Source: Rhizoclosmatium globosum (Eukaryota > Chytridiomycota > Chytridiomycetes > Chytridiales > Chytriomycetaceae). From it: a stretch of 64,000 nucleotides of DNA. The translations under genes were made by a program, and so were the position numbers. The stretch lies in NCBI GenBank assembly GCA_002104985.1, contig MCGO01000131.1:1-64000 (forward strand), given 5' to 3'. The notes below the pieces were generated by a model. The model saw nothing but the letters and a program-made list of their open reading frames with translations. It was not told the origin of the DNA and made no database searches. Below are positions 33,180-45,000 of the stretch, in pieces. Each line of letters begins with the position of its first letter. The stretch's first letter is position 1.

Positions 33180-35043
33180 ATGACTCGTAAGACTGGAAAC
33201 CAAAATGCTGGCAATGCCACTGTCGCTGCAGTTCAGCAAACCCACACTGCCAATATTCAGGCGGCGAAAAACGTGATTGCGCCAAAGCAGCAAACTGCCT
33301 CAAAGCCATCCACTCCCGCTTCTAAGCCAGCAACTCCTGCTCCAAAGAGTAACACTGCCTACAGTTTCGTTGCTGCCCCCAAGGTATGATAAATTAAAAA
33401 ACAAAGTAACATCAGCTATTCAACTCATATCTTCCATCCCAGCCTGCCACACCACAAGGTCAAAAGGTCCAGGCTGCTCCACAAAAGGTTCAGGCTGCTC
33501 CTCAACAACAAAAAGCTCAAGCCGCCCCAATTAAACCCCCACAGTTCCGCGCTGCACCAAAGAAGTACGATATGGTAACTAGAATACAATATATCACTTT
33601 CGACACTGTCTAATATAATGATAGGGTCCTGGATACGAAGGATTCTTCCAGGCTGCCTTGTTCCAAGAACCAGCTAGCTGGACTAGAAACCAGTCTCCAT
33701 GCCATGCCCCTCACCGTGCTGCTCCAAAGCAATTGAACAAGCAACCTTCCTTCAAAGCCGCCACTCCAATCAGCAAGCCATCTACCCCAGCTCCTAAGGC
33801 TCAAGCCAACAACAACTTGAAGGGAAACAAGGCTGCTTCAGTCTCTGCCACCAAGAACAAGAATGCAATCAAGTGGAATTCCCCAGCTGGAAAACAGCTT
33901 ATCCTCAGACCAAAGAACGAGCTCGTTATTTACACCCCACTTTGGATCCAAGTCTACCACTGGGCCCAATTTAGAGGACAAAAGCAACAACGTGGTCGTT
34001 CTGCCGACAAGACTAACAAAGCTCAACGATTGCAACAACAGAAGCAGAGAATCTCTGCTCAACGCAAACCAAATGACAGACAGCAATCCCCAGCTCCAAA
34101 GCAATTGTCTCGTCAAGCTTCTGCTGTTCAGCCAAAGTCGCCAGCTCCTGTTTCTCGTCAGGCTTCATCTATTCAATCCAAGTCACCTGCTCCTCTCTCC
34201 CGCCAACAATCTGCCTTGCAACAAAAGAACAAGCCAGCAAGTCCAATCAAGAAGAAGGGCAACTCCTCCCCAGTTGATTACAGCTCCAACACGTGGGAAC
34301 AATACTACACACCTAAGCTTGTTGCCAAATCTTCTTACCCAGTCTACGAGCAAGCCCCAGCTCCAAAGGCCGCTCCAAACAAGAACATCAAGCTCGCTCC
34401 AGGAAAGAGTTTGAAGTCCAAGATCCCACCCCCACAAGAAGCCAAGTCCCCAGAAATCTTCTCATTTGTCAAGTCCCCATCCGCTTCCGCCGCCCACAGC
34501 CGTGCAACCTCTGCCCAATCAAACCGCAATGCCGCCCCATTGAAGAAGCAACCCTCCGCCAGCTCTCCAGTCTCTGGCCCAGACTTCTTTGCACAGTACC
34601 TTGACCGCTCTGCCTCCCCAGCCCCTTCCAAGCCAACAAGCCGTCAAGCCTCCGCAAAACCACTCACCCCAAGCCAGCAATACGCTGCCCTCCGCGCCAC
34701 AAAGCCAAAGCCAGCCCCATACATGAACTTGAAGGCCCCAATGCCACGTGAGATGCTCCACCCTGGATCTGAGGGCGCGAATATCCTTGCAATCAAGTTG
34801 AACAATGATGCGGAACAGCGTGGTATTCAGTTGGCTCCAAAGCCAAAGCACCAGAAGAACGCGCATGCTAGAAACTACAGTGCTAAGAGTAATGTCAAGA
34901 GCAAGCCTTCTACTCCAGCAAAGAAGAAGCCTGTTACTAAGCAAAATAGTGGCGTTAACTCTTGGTTTACTCCATCTGGTCTTGCTGTTGCCTCTGCTAT
35001 CGTTGCTATTGGCGGTGTTGGTATTTCCAAGCTCATGAACTAA
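33180..35043 (+). CDS. Basic low-complexity protein with C-terminal membrane anchor, paralogue B
   Basis: Three exons (33180-33383, 33443-33574, 33625-35043) join in frame to 584 residues. The N-terminus (NATVAAVQ) and core (FRAAPKKYDM / GPGYEGFFQAALFQEPASW / YTPLWIQVYHWAQFRGQKQQ) match paralogue A. Intron 2 is also 50 nt and differs at only a few bases. A long Pro/Ala/Ser/Lys region follows, with repeats such as SRQAS and SPAP. The C-terminus ends WFTPSGLAVASAIVAIGGVGISKLMN, a single hydrophobic span close to the end, as in tail-anchored proteins with a cytosolic body. The unknown basic body could bind nucleic acid, cytoskeleton or ribosomes at a membrane; this is inference. AATAAA lies near 35101. 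Confidence 0.8.
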
Positions 35044-35169
35044 ATGTGCGTGGTGGTGTCGGGTTTTCTTTTTCTCTTGTTGAATGTAATAATAATGTGG
35101 AATAAACTGTGATGAACTTGTACGAGTCTTCCCTTTTTATTTATGTATCACCATCATATCCTCATCAAC

Positions 35170-38100
35170 TTAAGCCGTTGTAGCTTTGGCATCTGTCACA
35201 CCTTTAGATGGAAACAATTCTTCTTTTAATCCTGGGTAGCATTTATCGATGTGCTGCCATGTGACAGTTCCCAGGTTGTGAGTATTCGACTCAAACACCT
35301 TCTGGTCCGACAGAACGAGCAGCATATTCTTGAGCGACTCCAAAACACCCTCAGACTGCGAGATAAGTTAGTCATATAAAATGCAGAAACCCTGTCCACA
35401 TACCACGAATTCCGAGCCACCAGCATTTACATAACGATTCATGTAATCCAACACCTTGACCCACAATCCAGTCAAGTCTTTGTACCGCAAAAGCCTGTTG
35501 AGGTATTGCAAAAAGATTCTGGACAACAGGCCAGCAACAGTCATTCTCGTCTCATCCATTCCACTTGCATCCAATTTCCTAATTTCTGGTTTCAGAAGTT
35601 CCTCCAGCAATGGGAACAAAACGTTTTCGAAGCAATCAACTCCAGTCTCGAGTGTAGACGTCGTAAGATCTTCAATAACACCTGCTGCGTTGGCTTTGGG
35701 CGTTAAAACTGTCGTTTCGAGCTCCTTAGACAGAAGGGATCGCTGTAAAAGAGTCAAACTGTATTGTCTGATTTCTTTTCCAGGGTTATAACACTGCTGT
35801 CCTAATCCTGAGAGCAAAGGAAGCCAGAACGCAAACCAAGCTAAGGAAGCGTAACTTTTAGACACAATGAATCACAACTTTAATGCACTCACTTCGTTCC
35901 CGTCCGATAGATCCTGATGTTACCAATCCAGGAATCTTGGCATTCAAAGAAAAAACTTTCTCCAAAGCCTTGATAGCACGCTCTGTCGCAGCTTGTACAT
36001 GAAGACTGCGCATAATTTTAGATATAAGCAATACGATTTGCCAAATTACCTTTTCTGAGAAACACGGGGACTCATCGCGGCCGCCCTTCCATCCGGAGAT
36101 CCAGCAGCAGCACCCACATTCAAAATCACGCCGCCAGCAGAAGTGACAAAGCTCAACAACAAGTCAACACAGTCTCCAAAGTTATCCGCTGTCAATGAGC
36201 TGTTAGACCCATCACTGACTAGAATGCAAGCCGCTTCCAAGCTGAATCGCGAGGCTTCGAAATGCATTGACGTAGAACTTAAGAGGTGTAGGACGGCATC
36301 CCATTTGGGGTAACGAAGGATTAATGATGGGTCTGTTTTGATGAGTTGAAGGAATCCTGCCATCAATTGTTCAGCGACAACACTGATTGTTTCTTGAGGA
36401 AGTGAAGTAATGAGTTCAATCGCTTGGAAAACTTGGGGCAGCATGTCCTCCTGAATATAGTGAGCTGTCAATTCAAACGTATCATTCAACGTACCTTGTG
36501 AACCATACGAATAAGCAAACGCATCAACCCAACAACAGCTCTTTCCAATAGAGGCGGGTGCTCCAAGTTTCCTACAATCAGAATATTGGAAATCAATTCA
36601 AAGGCAACTGGCCACACCACTCTCAATCGATCTCGATTATGGAATGTGATGTTGATAAGAAGCTCCAAATAGAATGCGACTGACAATGAATACTTTGGTT
36701 TGGCTACTGCCTCACCGTCCTGGTTCAACAATTGTGTAGTTTCACCCGTTTTCTCCCCTCCAGCCTGTGAATTCTTTTCATTGGGGAACAATGAAGCTTG
36801 TGACGACCGTTGAGACAATTTGGTTGAAGTAAATGAAGCCTGGACCACAGTCGAGAGAAGGATTTGCAGCGATGGTTCTTCCAAGAACCTGGTATCCAAA
36901 AACAAATCCTCAATACGACAAGCACCAATACAAGTGAATGTGTTTCGCTCCGCATCCAACTCCTCAGCAGTTGGTGTCAAATCGTCATCATCGTTTCCAC
37001 CAACACCCAACAACTGTGTCAACGACATGAAGAAACCTCCACCAGATTCTTTTCGTGGTGCTGGCGCCTTCTCCTTCACTTTCAAACGTGGGATCAATGC
37101 GCCTCTTCGAATAAAGTTATCTGCCGTCAATAAACTGGCGGGCAAGAGGGAATGTAAGAACAAGTTGCCCAGGATATCGATAATCTATGTACCACAAACA
37201 AATTAGAATCTCTCTCAACCACAAATCCAATAATGAATATCTTACATTCTTCCAACCAGCTCGAACCGAGTTTCCATACTCCGCCGCTAGATTGAACATC
37301 AACACACAAGCAACCTGACTCTTGTAGTTTCGTCCAAATTCCACAGCCCATGGATCAACTCGAACTGGGGTCTCGCCCGCTCCAGGAGCTCCCTCTTGCG
37401 CGTCCAACTTACGCTCAGGTGGTAACTTGCCATGGTCCTTCAAGAGTCCAGTAGTCTTGGACAACGAGATAATCACGTTATCCAAGACGTCAGTCATATG
37501 ATACAAATTGGCAATAGAAGCGCATTGGTGGAACCCAACAACAGCTTTTTGGAGAGTTAGGGAGTCTTCGGAGCTGTCAAAAGCTGGTATATTGGAAAAT
37601 AAGCAGACGTCCAAAGGTCAGTCAATCAAAACATACCATATGAAATAGCAGCCACAGTCGCAGCCGATACAGCAGCAAACATGTCTTTGCTGAATGATCC
37701 TCTCGGTGCAGTCATCAAAGGATTCATTGTCTCCGTTTTCTTCATCAACTCCTTCCAGGAATAACTGAACCCGAGGTCACCTTCGTGCTCCTCTGGCATG
37801 ACAATCTCATTCGTTTTGATAGCATCATAAATAGCGCGAAGGTATTCAGGATCAAAGTCCTTTCCGTTGTTACAGCCGCGGTTGTTCCTTTGGAAATCTT
37901 CTGGAGTCATACGTTTACGGACTTGGGGGTTGTGTTGGTCTGTGTTGAGAAGAATGATGGAGAACGCCAACACAAAACCAGAACTTTGATCGGCAATGTG
38001 GTGGTCGTGTGTGTCTTCCATGGCTTGGAAGTAGCCTTCGGCAAAGTTTTCAACGACACGTTCGATAAGCTGGGCTTCTCCTGGAAGACGGAAGCTTTCA

Positions 38101-41100
38101 AGGAGGAGACGAAGACCCTCATCCAAACGTTTCTAGGAGTACATCAGTAAATAACCTGGATATAGATGTAATGGAACTTACTCCTTTGAAGTTATACAGC
38201 TTGATAAAGGTCTTGAGAATATCCTCGTTGCCTCTCTTGGCAATGTATTCTCCAATCAATTTCTTATTAACTCCTGGCGTGGTCTTCAAGAAAATGGCAA
38301 TACTGTGTGGATCCGCGGGCGTAGGCAAAAGCTGCTTATCTGTAGACTCGGCGATAAATCACTCGAACCAGTGTCAACAATGGCAAACGTACCTTGCAAG
38401 AACCGAATACCGTCCTTAGGATTCACATTAAACCGTTCGGCGCCTTCACTCAACAGCCTCTTTCGTAACTTAACAGAAAGCAGCTCTTCCGGAGTTGGCT
38501 CGCGATACAATGAGTCTGCAAGTGGAGTTGTGACAATCGCTTCCCCACCAACACGACGTTCCCAAATATGCTTCAAAAGCAACATTAAACCATCAACACA
38601 TTGAACTTGGTGATTGATCATTGTGACCGGACCGCCAGGAGTGGCGTCGGGGAAAGTATGCTGGATGGGAGATTTTAAAATCCAAGTTAATTTGAAGGAG
38701 ATATCCTCACCTTACTCAAGAACCTTACAACTTCTTCATACAAGTTTCCACGACATCCTTCGTCACCATCAAAGTTGACCCAAAGCTCCGTAAAGAACCC
38801 AGGAATTCTGCAACACTGTACCATAGTCTCCAACAAGAGCTCTCTGGCTTCCGCAACAAGCACATTCCGCCCCGCAACGTTTTGCTGTCCAATACTCGCG
38901 ACAGAGACACGGTTTGTTCCAGTTACAGAGGAAGGGCGAATAGTCTCCCCATTTTCAGTGCGGGAAGAAAGCGCAGTTTCGTTCACATCCCAACTGACAA
39001 CTCCTGCATCTACTTTGCTCATGATCCAGTCCAAAAAGTATTCGAATTGGAATTTGAGGTAGTGTCGAGACGTCTGGAATAGTGTTAACAAAACACGAAG
39101 AATGTACGAAAGCAGCGTCATGTTGTTTGATGATGGGGGCGAATTGTAGGTCATGTTCAGGTTTTGAAGTATCTTTAAACAACAAGGACGATTAGAAGAA
39201 ATATCGGAAGTGAGAAATAGTTGATAACGGTACCTGGAACAAATACTTGATCAACTCATTCACAACCAAATCCTTACAAGCCAAAGCCATCTTATCTTCA
39301 TCCGTCATAACATATTCACCGCCACTAGTCAATCGCTCCAATTCGACTTCATATCCCCATCCAATCCATTTTCCCAAAGATCGCCCACCAACTTCTACAC
39401 CAACATTCAAAAGCGTCAAAGCAACAAATCGATGTGTCGAATCAGTATGATTGCGGTTCCGTGGGTCCATTAGCGTGACCAAGACACGAATCAACTCAAG
39501 GATAGCTGGGAGACCAAATGGTGCAAACACGCGGTGTCCAGTAGTTTGCTGTTGATCCGCAATCGCAAGACTTTTTGCTGGTGGTGCCGATTCGTCATGC
39601 TTTGTTTCTGTAGCACCATTTTCCAAAAGTGGTTGTTGCTCGTTGGTATTATCAACGTCATTCTCAGGAGAACCTTCATCAGTTCGAGGTTTTTGAACAT
39701 CATCGCTACCATCTAGTTTGATTTCGAGGTCTGTGTTGTTTTCGTCGTCCGAGTTGTCGTGGTGGTGGCCGACGGAAACGACTTCAGGTCTGTCTGAGTG
39801 AGATGCTTGAGCGGATATTGAGTCAGCAATCGAAATGACAGGGGCATCATCGTCAGCAGTGCTTGCAGGTTGAAGGTCTCCCTTTGACGAAGCAAAAACA
39901 GTTTCGGATTCGCCCTTCTGTTGTCGAGATTTCAAGGAACGCATAATATCAGAGGCTGCCGCTGCAGCAGGTGCAGATAAAGTTGCGGCATCAGTTGTTT
40001 CATTGCTGTTTGATGATTTTGGACGATCAGTTTGGTCCTTTGCTTTGAGAATTTGAGAGAGTCTTTCAAAGAGGACTTGAACAAGAATGATCAAAGTTTG
40101 TTCAGCTGATCGTTTCAATAGTTCTAAATTTGAGAAGTTAGTGGCAGATTCCATAGCTTTTTCACATGACAGTGACAGCAACTCTCCAAGGACTCAGGCA
40201 AATAACAAGCTTGCATTCGCTCCGCAGCTTGATCCCCAAAAATTTCGGTCTCATTGACTCTTAAATTGCGGAAATACTGAACATGCTTCGCTTCGCAAAA
40301 ACAGTCATGCAACGGGCTCGCTCACAAACTTACCACTGACGCGAAACTGGAAGTACATTCCAAAAGCAGTCTCAACCATTTCACAAATTGCTTTATCATC
40401 CAGAGTCTTTTGTCCTGCCTCACTCATAACGGTGACACGAATCAAACGAAGGATACGAGTCAATACAACTTCATCAGAGGCAGGATCAGAGGCTTCAAAC
40501 TTTGCATTCGCAGCAGTATGAGTCATGACTGACATGGCGTAAGGCAAATTTGGGTGATTTGGGTCTATTTTGGAAAAAGAGGTTAGATTGATGTGATTTG
40601 TGTTGTCGATGAGATGAATGGGTCATCGTAAATGATCAACACGAGCCCATCCGTTTCTTCGAAGAGCGGTTCCAGAATGCTTTGAGTTGAGGCAATCCTC
40701 ATGTCGCCATATTATGATGTAAGTCCGTTTCGACCGTTTCCCCGCTTTCAACTCCCTTAACATTCGTTTCACGTGTCATCATGCATTCATCGTATCTGCT
40801 CCTTTCAATCCATCCTACATTCGTCACAACACACTCATTCGATGGAAAGGATACTCGACAGATTTGACACGCACCAAGAACTCTGTACTTGATAAACTTT
40901 TCGACGGCAGCAAGGGCGGCACCAGTGATTGGCCCAGTTGTGTCGCCGGACTTGATTACTTCCAGAAAGGGGGCAAGAAGGAGGACTGGCTCCAGGTCGC
41001 GCAAGTCGGTAACAAGACCCAGCCGGGCCTTGAGGCGAGCGAACCCAGCCAGAAGCGGCCCTTCAATGAGTGCCGTGACACGATCGTTAGCGCCGTAGTA

Positions 41101-41607
41101 GGCGCCCTGCGTCTGGCTGAGGTGCGACTGAGATGGCAGCACCTGCGACTGGATTGCCGAAGAGTTTAAGTTGTTGGTGTTGGCGTTGTTGTTGTTGATG
41201 TGTCGAGGATCGGCGACAGCGGCAAAGGCAAGGACAAAGTCGAGACCCTTTTGCTGATTGTTTGAATTGGTTGAATTAGAAGCAACAGCCGAGTCCCTGA
41301 CAAAGTCGTAGTGCGGCGGCAAAGGCTGCCCCGCGTTGTAGTCCTGCCCGGCGACACTCAGCGACCAGCGCGCGTTCTTGCGCATCGCCGCTGTGACCGC
41401 TGCGATTTCAGAGTGCACAATGTGGTGCCAGCCAAGTTCGGGCCGCGGGTGCAGTGGCGGCTGCGTCTTCTTTGGCACTGCTGAAGGTGGAGGTACGCGG
41501 ACACTGCTGCCATTCACTGCATTGCTGGTGGCTGTAGTAGTGGCTGTAGCAGTGGTGGTGGTGGTGGACCCCGTTGGTAGTGGTGCCGCTGCCAACGCCT
41601 CAGTCAT
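35170..41607 (-). CDS. Arf guanine-nucleotide exchange factor, GBF1/Gea type (Sec7 domain)
   Basis: Thirteen exons on the minus strand (41607-40875, 40564-40334, 40123-39234, 39172-38711, 38660-38393, 38339-38182, 38132-37637, 37583-37246, 37184-36495, 36450-36050, 36005-35893, 35840-35404, 35355-35170) join in frame to 1800 residues. The N-terminal DCB region is shown by VHSEIAAVTAAMRKN and LEPVLLLAPFLEVIKSGDTT. A HUS region follows, then the Sec7 domain (about residues 825-1015) with the catalytic glutamic finger in ESFRLPGEAQLIERVVE and the motif ILLNTDQHNPQVRKRMT. HDS-type helical domains follow (RAIKALEKVFSL, WFAFWLPLLSGLGQQ). Such proteins exchange GDP for GTP on Arf1 at the cis-Golgi and start COPI coat formation. 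The domain order and length fit Gea/GBF1 better than the BIG/Sec7p group. An acidic Ser/Asp-rich linker lies at about 39480-39960. Confidence 0.9.
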
Positions 41608-42013
41608 GATTGGTTTGGAGGATGTTTGGATGGGCCACGCGGAACTTGCTGATTGACTCAAACCAAACAAACCAAATTACTAGTAAGATAAAAGTGTAAT
41701 AAAAGGGTATTCCCATGAGACATTACTATTAATGGGCGCACTTATCACTCCCTTTTAATGACTCGAGTAGTCCCATTATTGAGACAGGAACGCAATATTT
41801 AGAGATAACACTACATTATTTATACTGATATATATAATCAGTTTATTAATGAATGTATTAATGAAAGAGAGGAAGGTGCTGTCAAATTGTCACGTCCGAA
41901 AACAAACAAAGAAAAGTTCTCTCGTTCTGAACAACATCTGACCAGACAGAACTATTCAGGTATTACGCGTGCTTTGGTTAGATTCATGATTAATAGAAGT
42001 GCATGAGCAGAGA
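41608..42013. promoter_or_regulatory. Divergent intergenic region: Arf-GEF / dynein heavy chain
   Basis: A 406-bp AT-rich stretch between two outward-facing genes, necessarily holding both promoters. I looked for an RFX-type X-box, typical of flagellar genes, and did not see a clear one. Confidence 0.45.
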
Positions 42014-45000
42014 ATGGAGCCCGAAGGTGAATCGCTCATTGCCCCGAGCCCTAATCTCCGACGAAAGCGCAGTGGAGAAGTCATGAGTCCCAAGGACTTA
42101 ACCTCCGCGTCTCTTTCAGGTATTCATTCGTCTATTTAATTATTCCATTTATATTCAATTTCCATCACAGCAACACCACGCCAAACCCACTCAGCCGAGG
42201 CACCGCAGCTGCTCCCGTCGCTCTCGCTCTCGCTTTCGCTGCCGCCATCCTCCGCAAAGTCGTCCCACCGATCCCAGGCCGACCGCAAAGGCCACACAGC
42301 CCAGTCAATCCTCACCCAGCGGCTCTACACAACTTCAGCGCGAAAGGAGAACCCGCACTTTTCCGTTCCCCTTCCGCAATACAGAGTCAAAAACTACTCT
42401 GATGGAAACTATTCGTACTCAGAAGGAGCCTCGCCTAGGGCTGCATCCGCTTATTCCGCTGCAACAACATCCCTGCCCCTCCCGCAGGATCAACGACTGC
42501 AAAGTGCTCCAGCCAGCTTGTTTGCTGATGTGAATGAATTCGTATTTAACGACGACTCTTCGTCTGTGGCCGGTGGAAGCTCTGTGGCTCCAAAGAGCTC
42601 TTCTGCCACAGCTCGGCTTGACCCACTTTCTTTTGTGCCGCCAAGTGGGGGTACCACTCCTCGGCTTATTGCTCAGGCCGTGAGTATCCTCATTTTAATA
42701 GCATCACGTTTATCTAGCTCACGCATTAAAATATTAACAGGCTGAACAAGCACCTACTCCACCACGCAACCGTCCAACAGGCGTCCACAGTGCAACTTCC
42801 AGTAACGGTGGCCCACGCGTAGTCTTGAAAGCAAAGCGTCCCGTTATTCTCCCCATAAGTTCTACGCCAGGCCACACTGTCCGTCAAACTCATTCTAGAC
42901 CTCCGTCCCAACAAGCCTCTTCTCGTGCCGAAAGCGCCCGCTTTGTCCCGGAAATGGACTTGAGCTCCGTGGCCCATATTATTCGCTCCAAAAGACGCGC
43001 AGAGTCTTCTACAGTCGAAGGTGCCGATGATTTAGATAAATTAGGACTTGGCCACGTCCGAACTGGGTTTTCGGGTGTGCCAGTCATTCCTCCCATCGCT
43101 CCCTCCGAGAAAGATGGAATGAGATTGAGTTTAGTTACACCAGCACCCATCAAATCGGCGGACTCAAAGAGAGTGCGACTCATGCTGCCAGATGACCATC
43201 AAGACGTTATCGACGAGCGAAGCCCTTCCACAAAACTAAGCCAGGCAGAAACAGATTTTATGATTGTTGACGGAACCGATCTTGCGTCTCTCACACCATC
43301 CTCAGCAAAACCCCTCCTCGTTACACAACAACATCAACAGCAACCGGCTCCACCTCCATCTCCAAACCCATCCACAAAATCCCACCGCTCTCAATCACAA
43401 GAAAAGAAACAAAAAGTGTACACATTCCAGCTCGGCTCTGAAGAAGTCGCACCAACAGGTCTCGCACAGTGCAAAACTCCATTTGATTTCATAAAGTACA
43501 TTGAAACGCGTCCATCCAATACCAAGGAGTTTGCCTACTTGGTTGCTCTGAAGCCATCCCTTCAAAAGGGAAGCTTCACATTCAACCCGTATAACCTTGA
43601 AATTGTGCCATACGACGACATTGCAAAATCCGATGGATACTACACAATAAGCAATAAGGTAATATTTTCCATCGTTCATCCTTACACACTAACCCCCAAA
43701 AAACACAAAACAGGGAATAACCTGCTTCAACCACCTCGGCCACGGCGAATTCACACCCTTACATCAATGGCTCCGCGAACACAAACTCTTCCACAAGCTC
43801 CTCCAAATCCCCTTCTTTGCACGATACCGAATCTGGAAATGCTTCACAGTCTGGCACCGTACAGTCCTCCACACGAAAATCACACTCGCGAAGCAATCCC
43901 TCCAAAAGACCCTCTTCTTTGCCCACCCGATCCTCTGTCCAACGCTCTTTGAAGTCCGCGCCCTCTGCGCACAAGCCGCCCAACGCACGTTTGTGAACGT
44001 GGAGGAAGGCCGCGGGTACGAGCTCCAAAGGTTTTTGAAGGAGCAGGTTGAATGGGTGACGGGTGAATCTGCGACGGGGTTGCGAGAGTGGGAGAGACGG
44101 GTTCGGGAACTTGTTGAAGGCGCTAGTACGCGGTGTCTTAAGGAAAAGGGGTTTGATATCACGTTGAAGGAGGTGGATGAGAATGAGCAGGAAAACGCGT
44201 TGAAGGGGATTTTTAAGGGGCCGCGGTTGACGTATACTGAGCAGAGTGCGAGGAAGAGTGAGTGTTTGAGGTTGCAGCGGTTTGTGAAGGTTGTGGATTA
44301 TATGGTTGTGAATACGCTGCATATGCTTGTGGTGGATAGTGTGATGGAGTTGTTGGGAAATGTGTTTTGGGGATGTCATGACTCGGACGTTGTTGTGGAT
44401 GGGTATGAAGGCGCTGATGCTTTGAGAGATGAGCAAATTAGTTTGTTGATGACGCTTGAACGACCAGGTGGTGCTAATGAAGCTGTGGAAGTTGTTTTGG
44501 AACAAACAAGAAAAGCCAGTTCGGGAAGTCTGGGTAGTTTGGACGCGATCGGTGCGAGTGTTATCACGAGCGGTACTGTTCAAGTTGGAGGAGTTATTGT
44601 TGGGCCAGAGGTTCGGACTAGCGAATTGATGTTGTGTGGCTTTGATGGCTTCGCATCCATTCTCAGGTCTGTTTTTTGCATTTGTTTTATCCATATTCTT
44701 ACATTTATCTCAAGTCGCATTCTCCGTTCTGCTATGATTCAAGTTGAAATCCGTGAAGTATACGACGAAGACAAGACTCGTGGACATGGAGTGAAAATGA
44801 TGGAAGTTGATGAGCCCTCGTTAGAGTCGTCGCGTGTCACAACCGTGTCCAAGAGCGTTGCAGACGCAAGAAAGTCTACAGTGAAAGCTTTGCTCCCTAC
44901 AAAGCAGTGCCCATTGTTCAAACTTGAACTCCTTCTTCACTACAAGAGCCCAACAAAACATCTCTACTTTGAACCTTCCCTACCTGACTTCTTGAACGCA

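Noticed and set aside
43714..43952. Alternative end of a separate N-terminal gene (reading [12 protein letters not shown] to a stop at 43952)
   Set aside because: The other frame after the same acceptor gives [14 protein letters not shown] and continues as dynein tail, so 42014-43658 belongs to the dynein gene.
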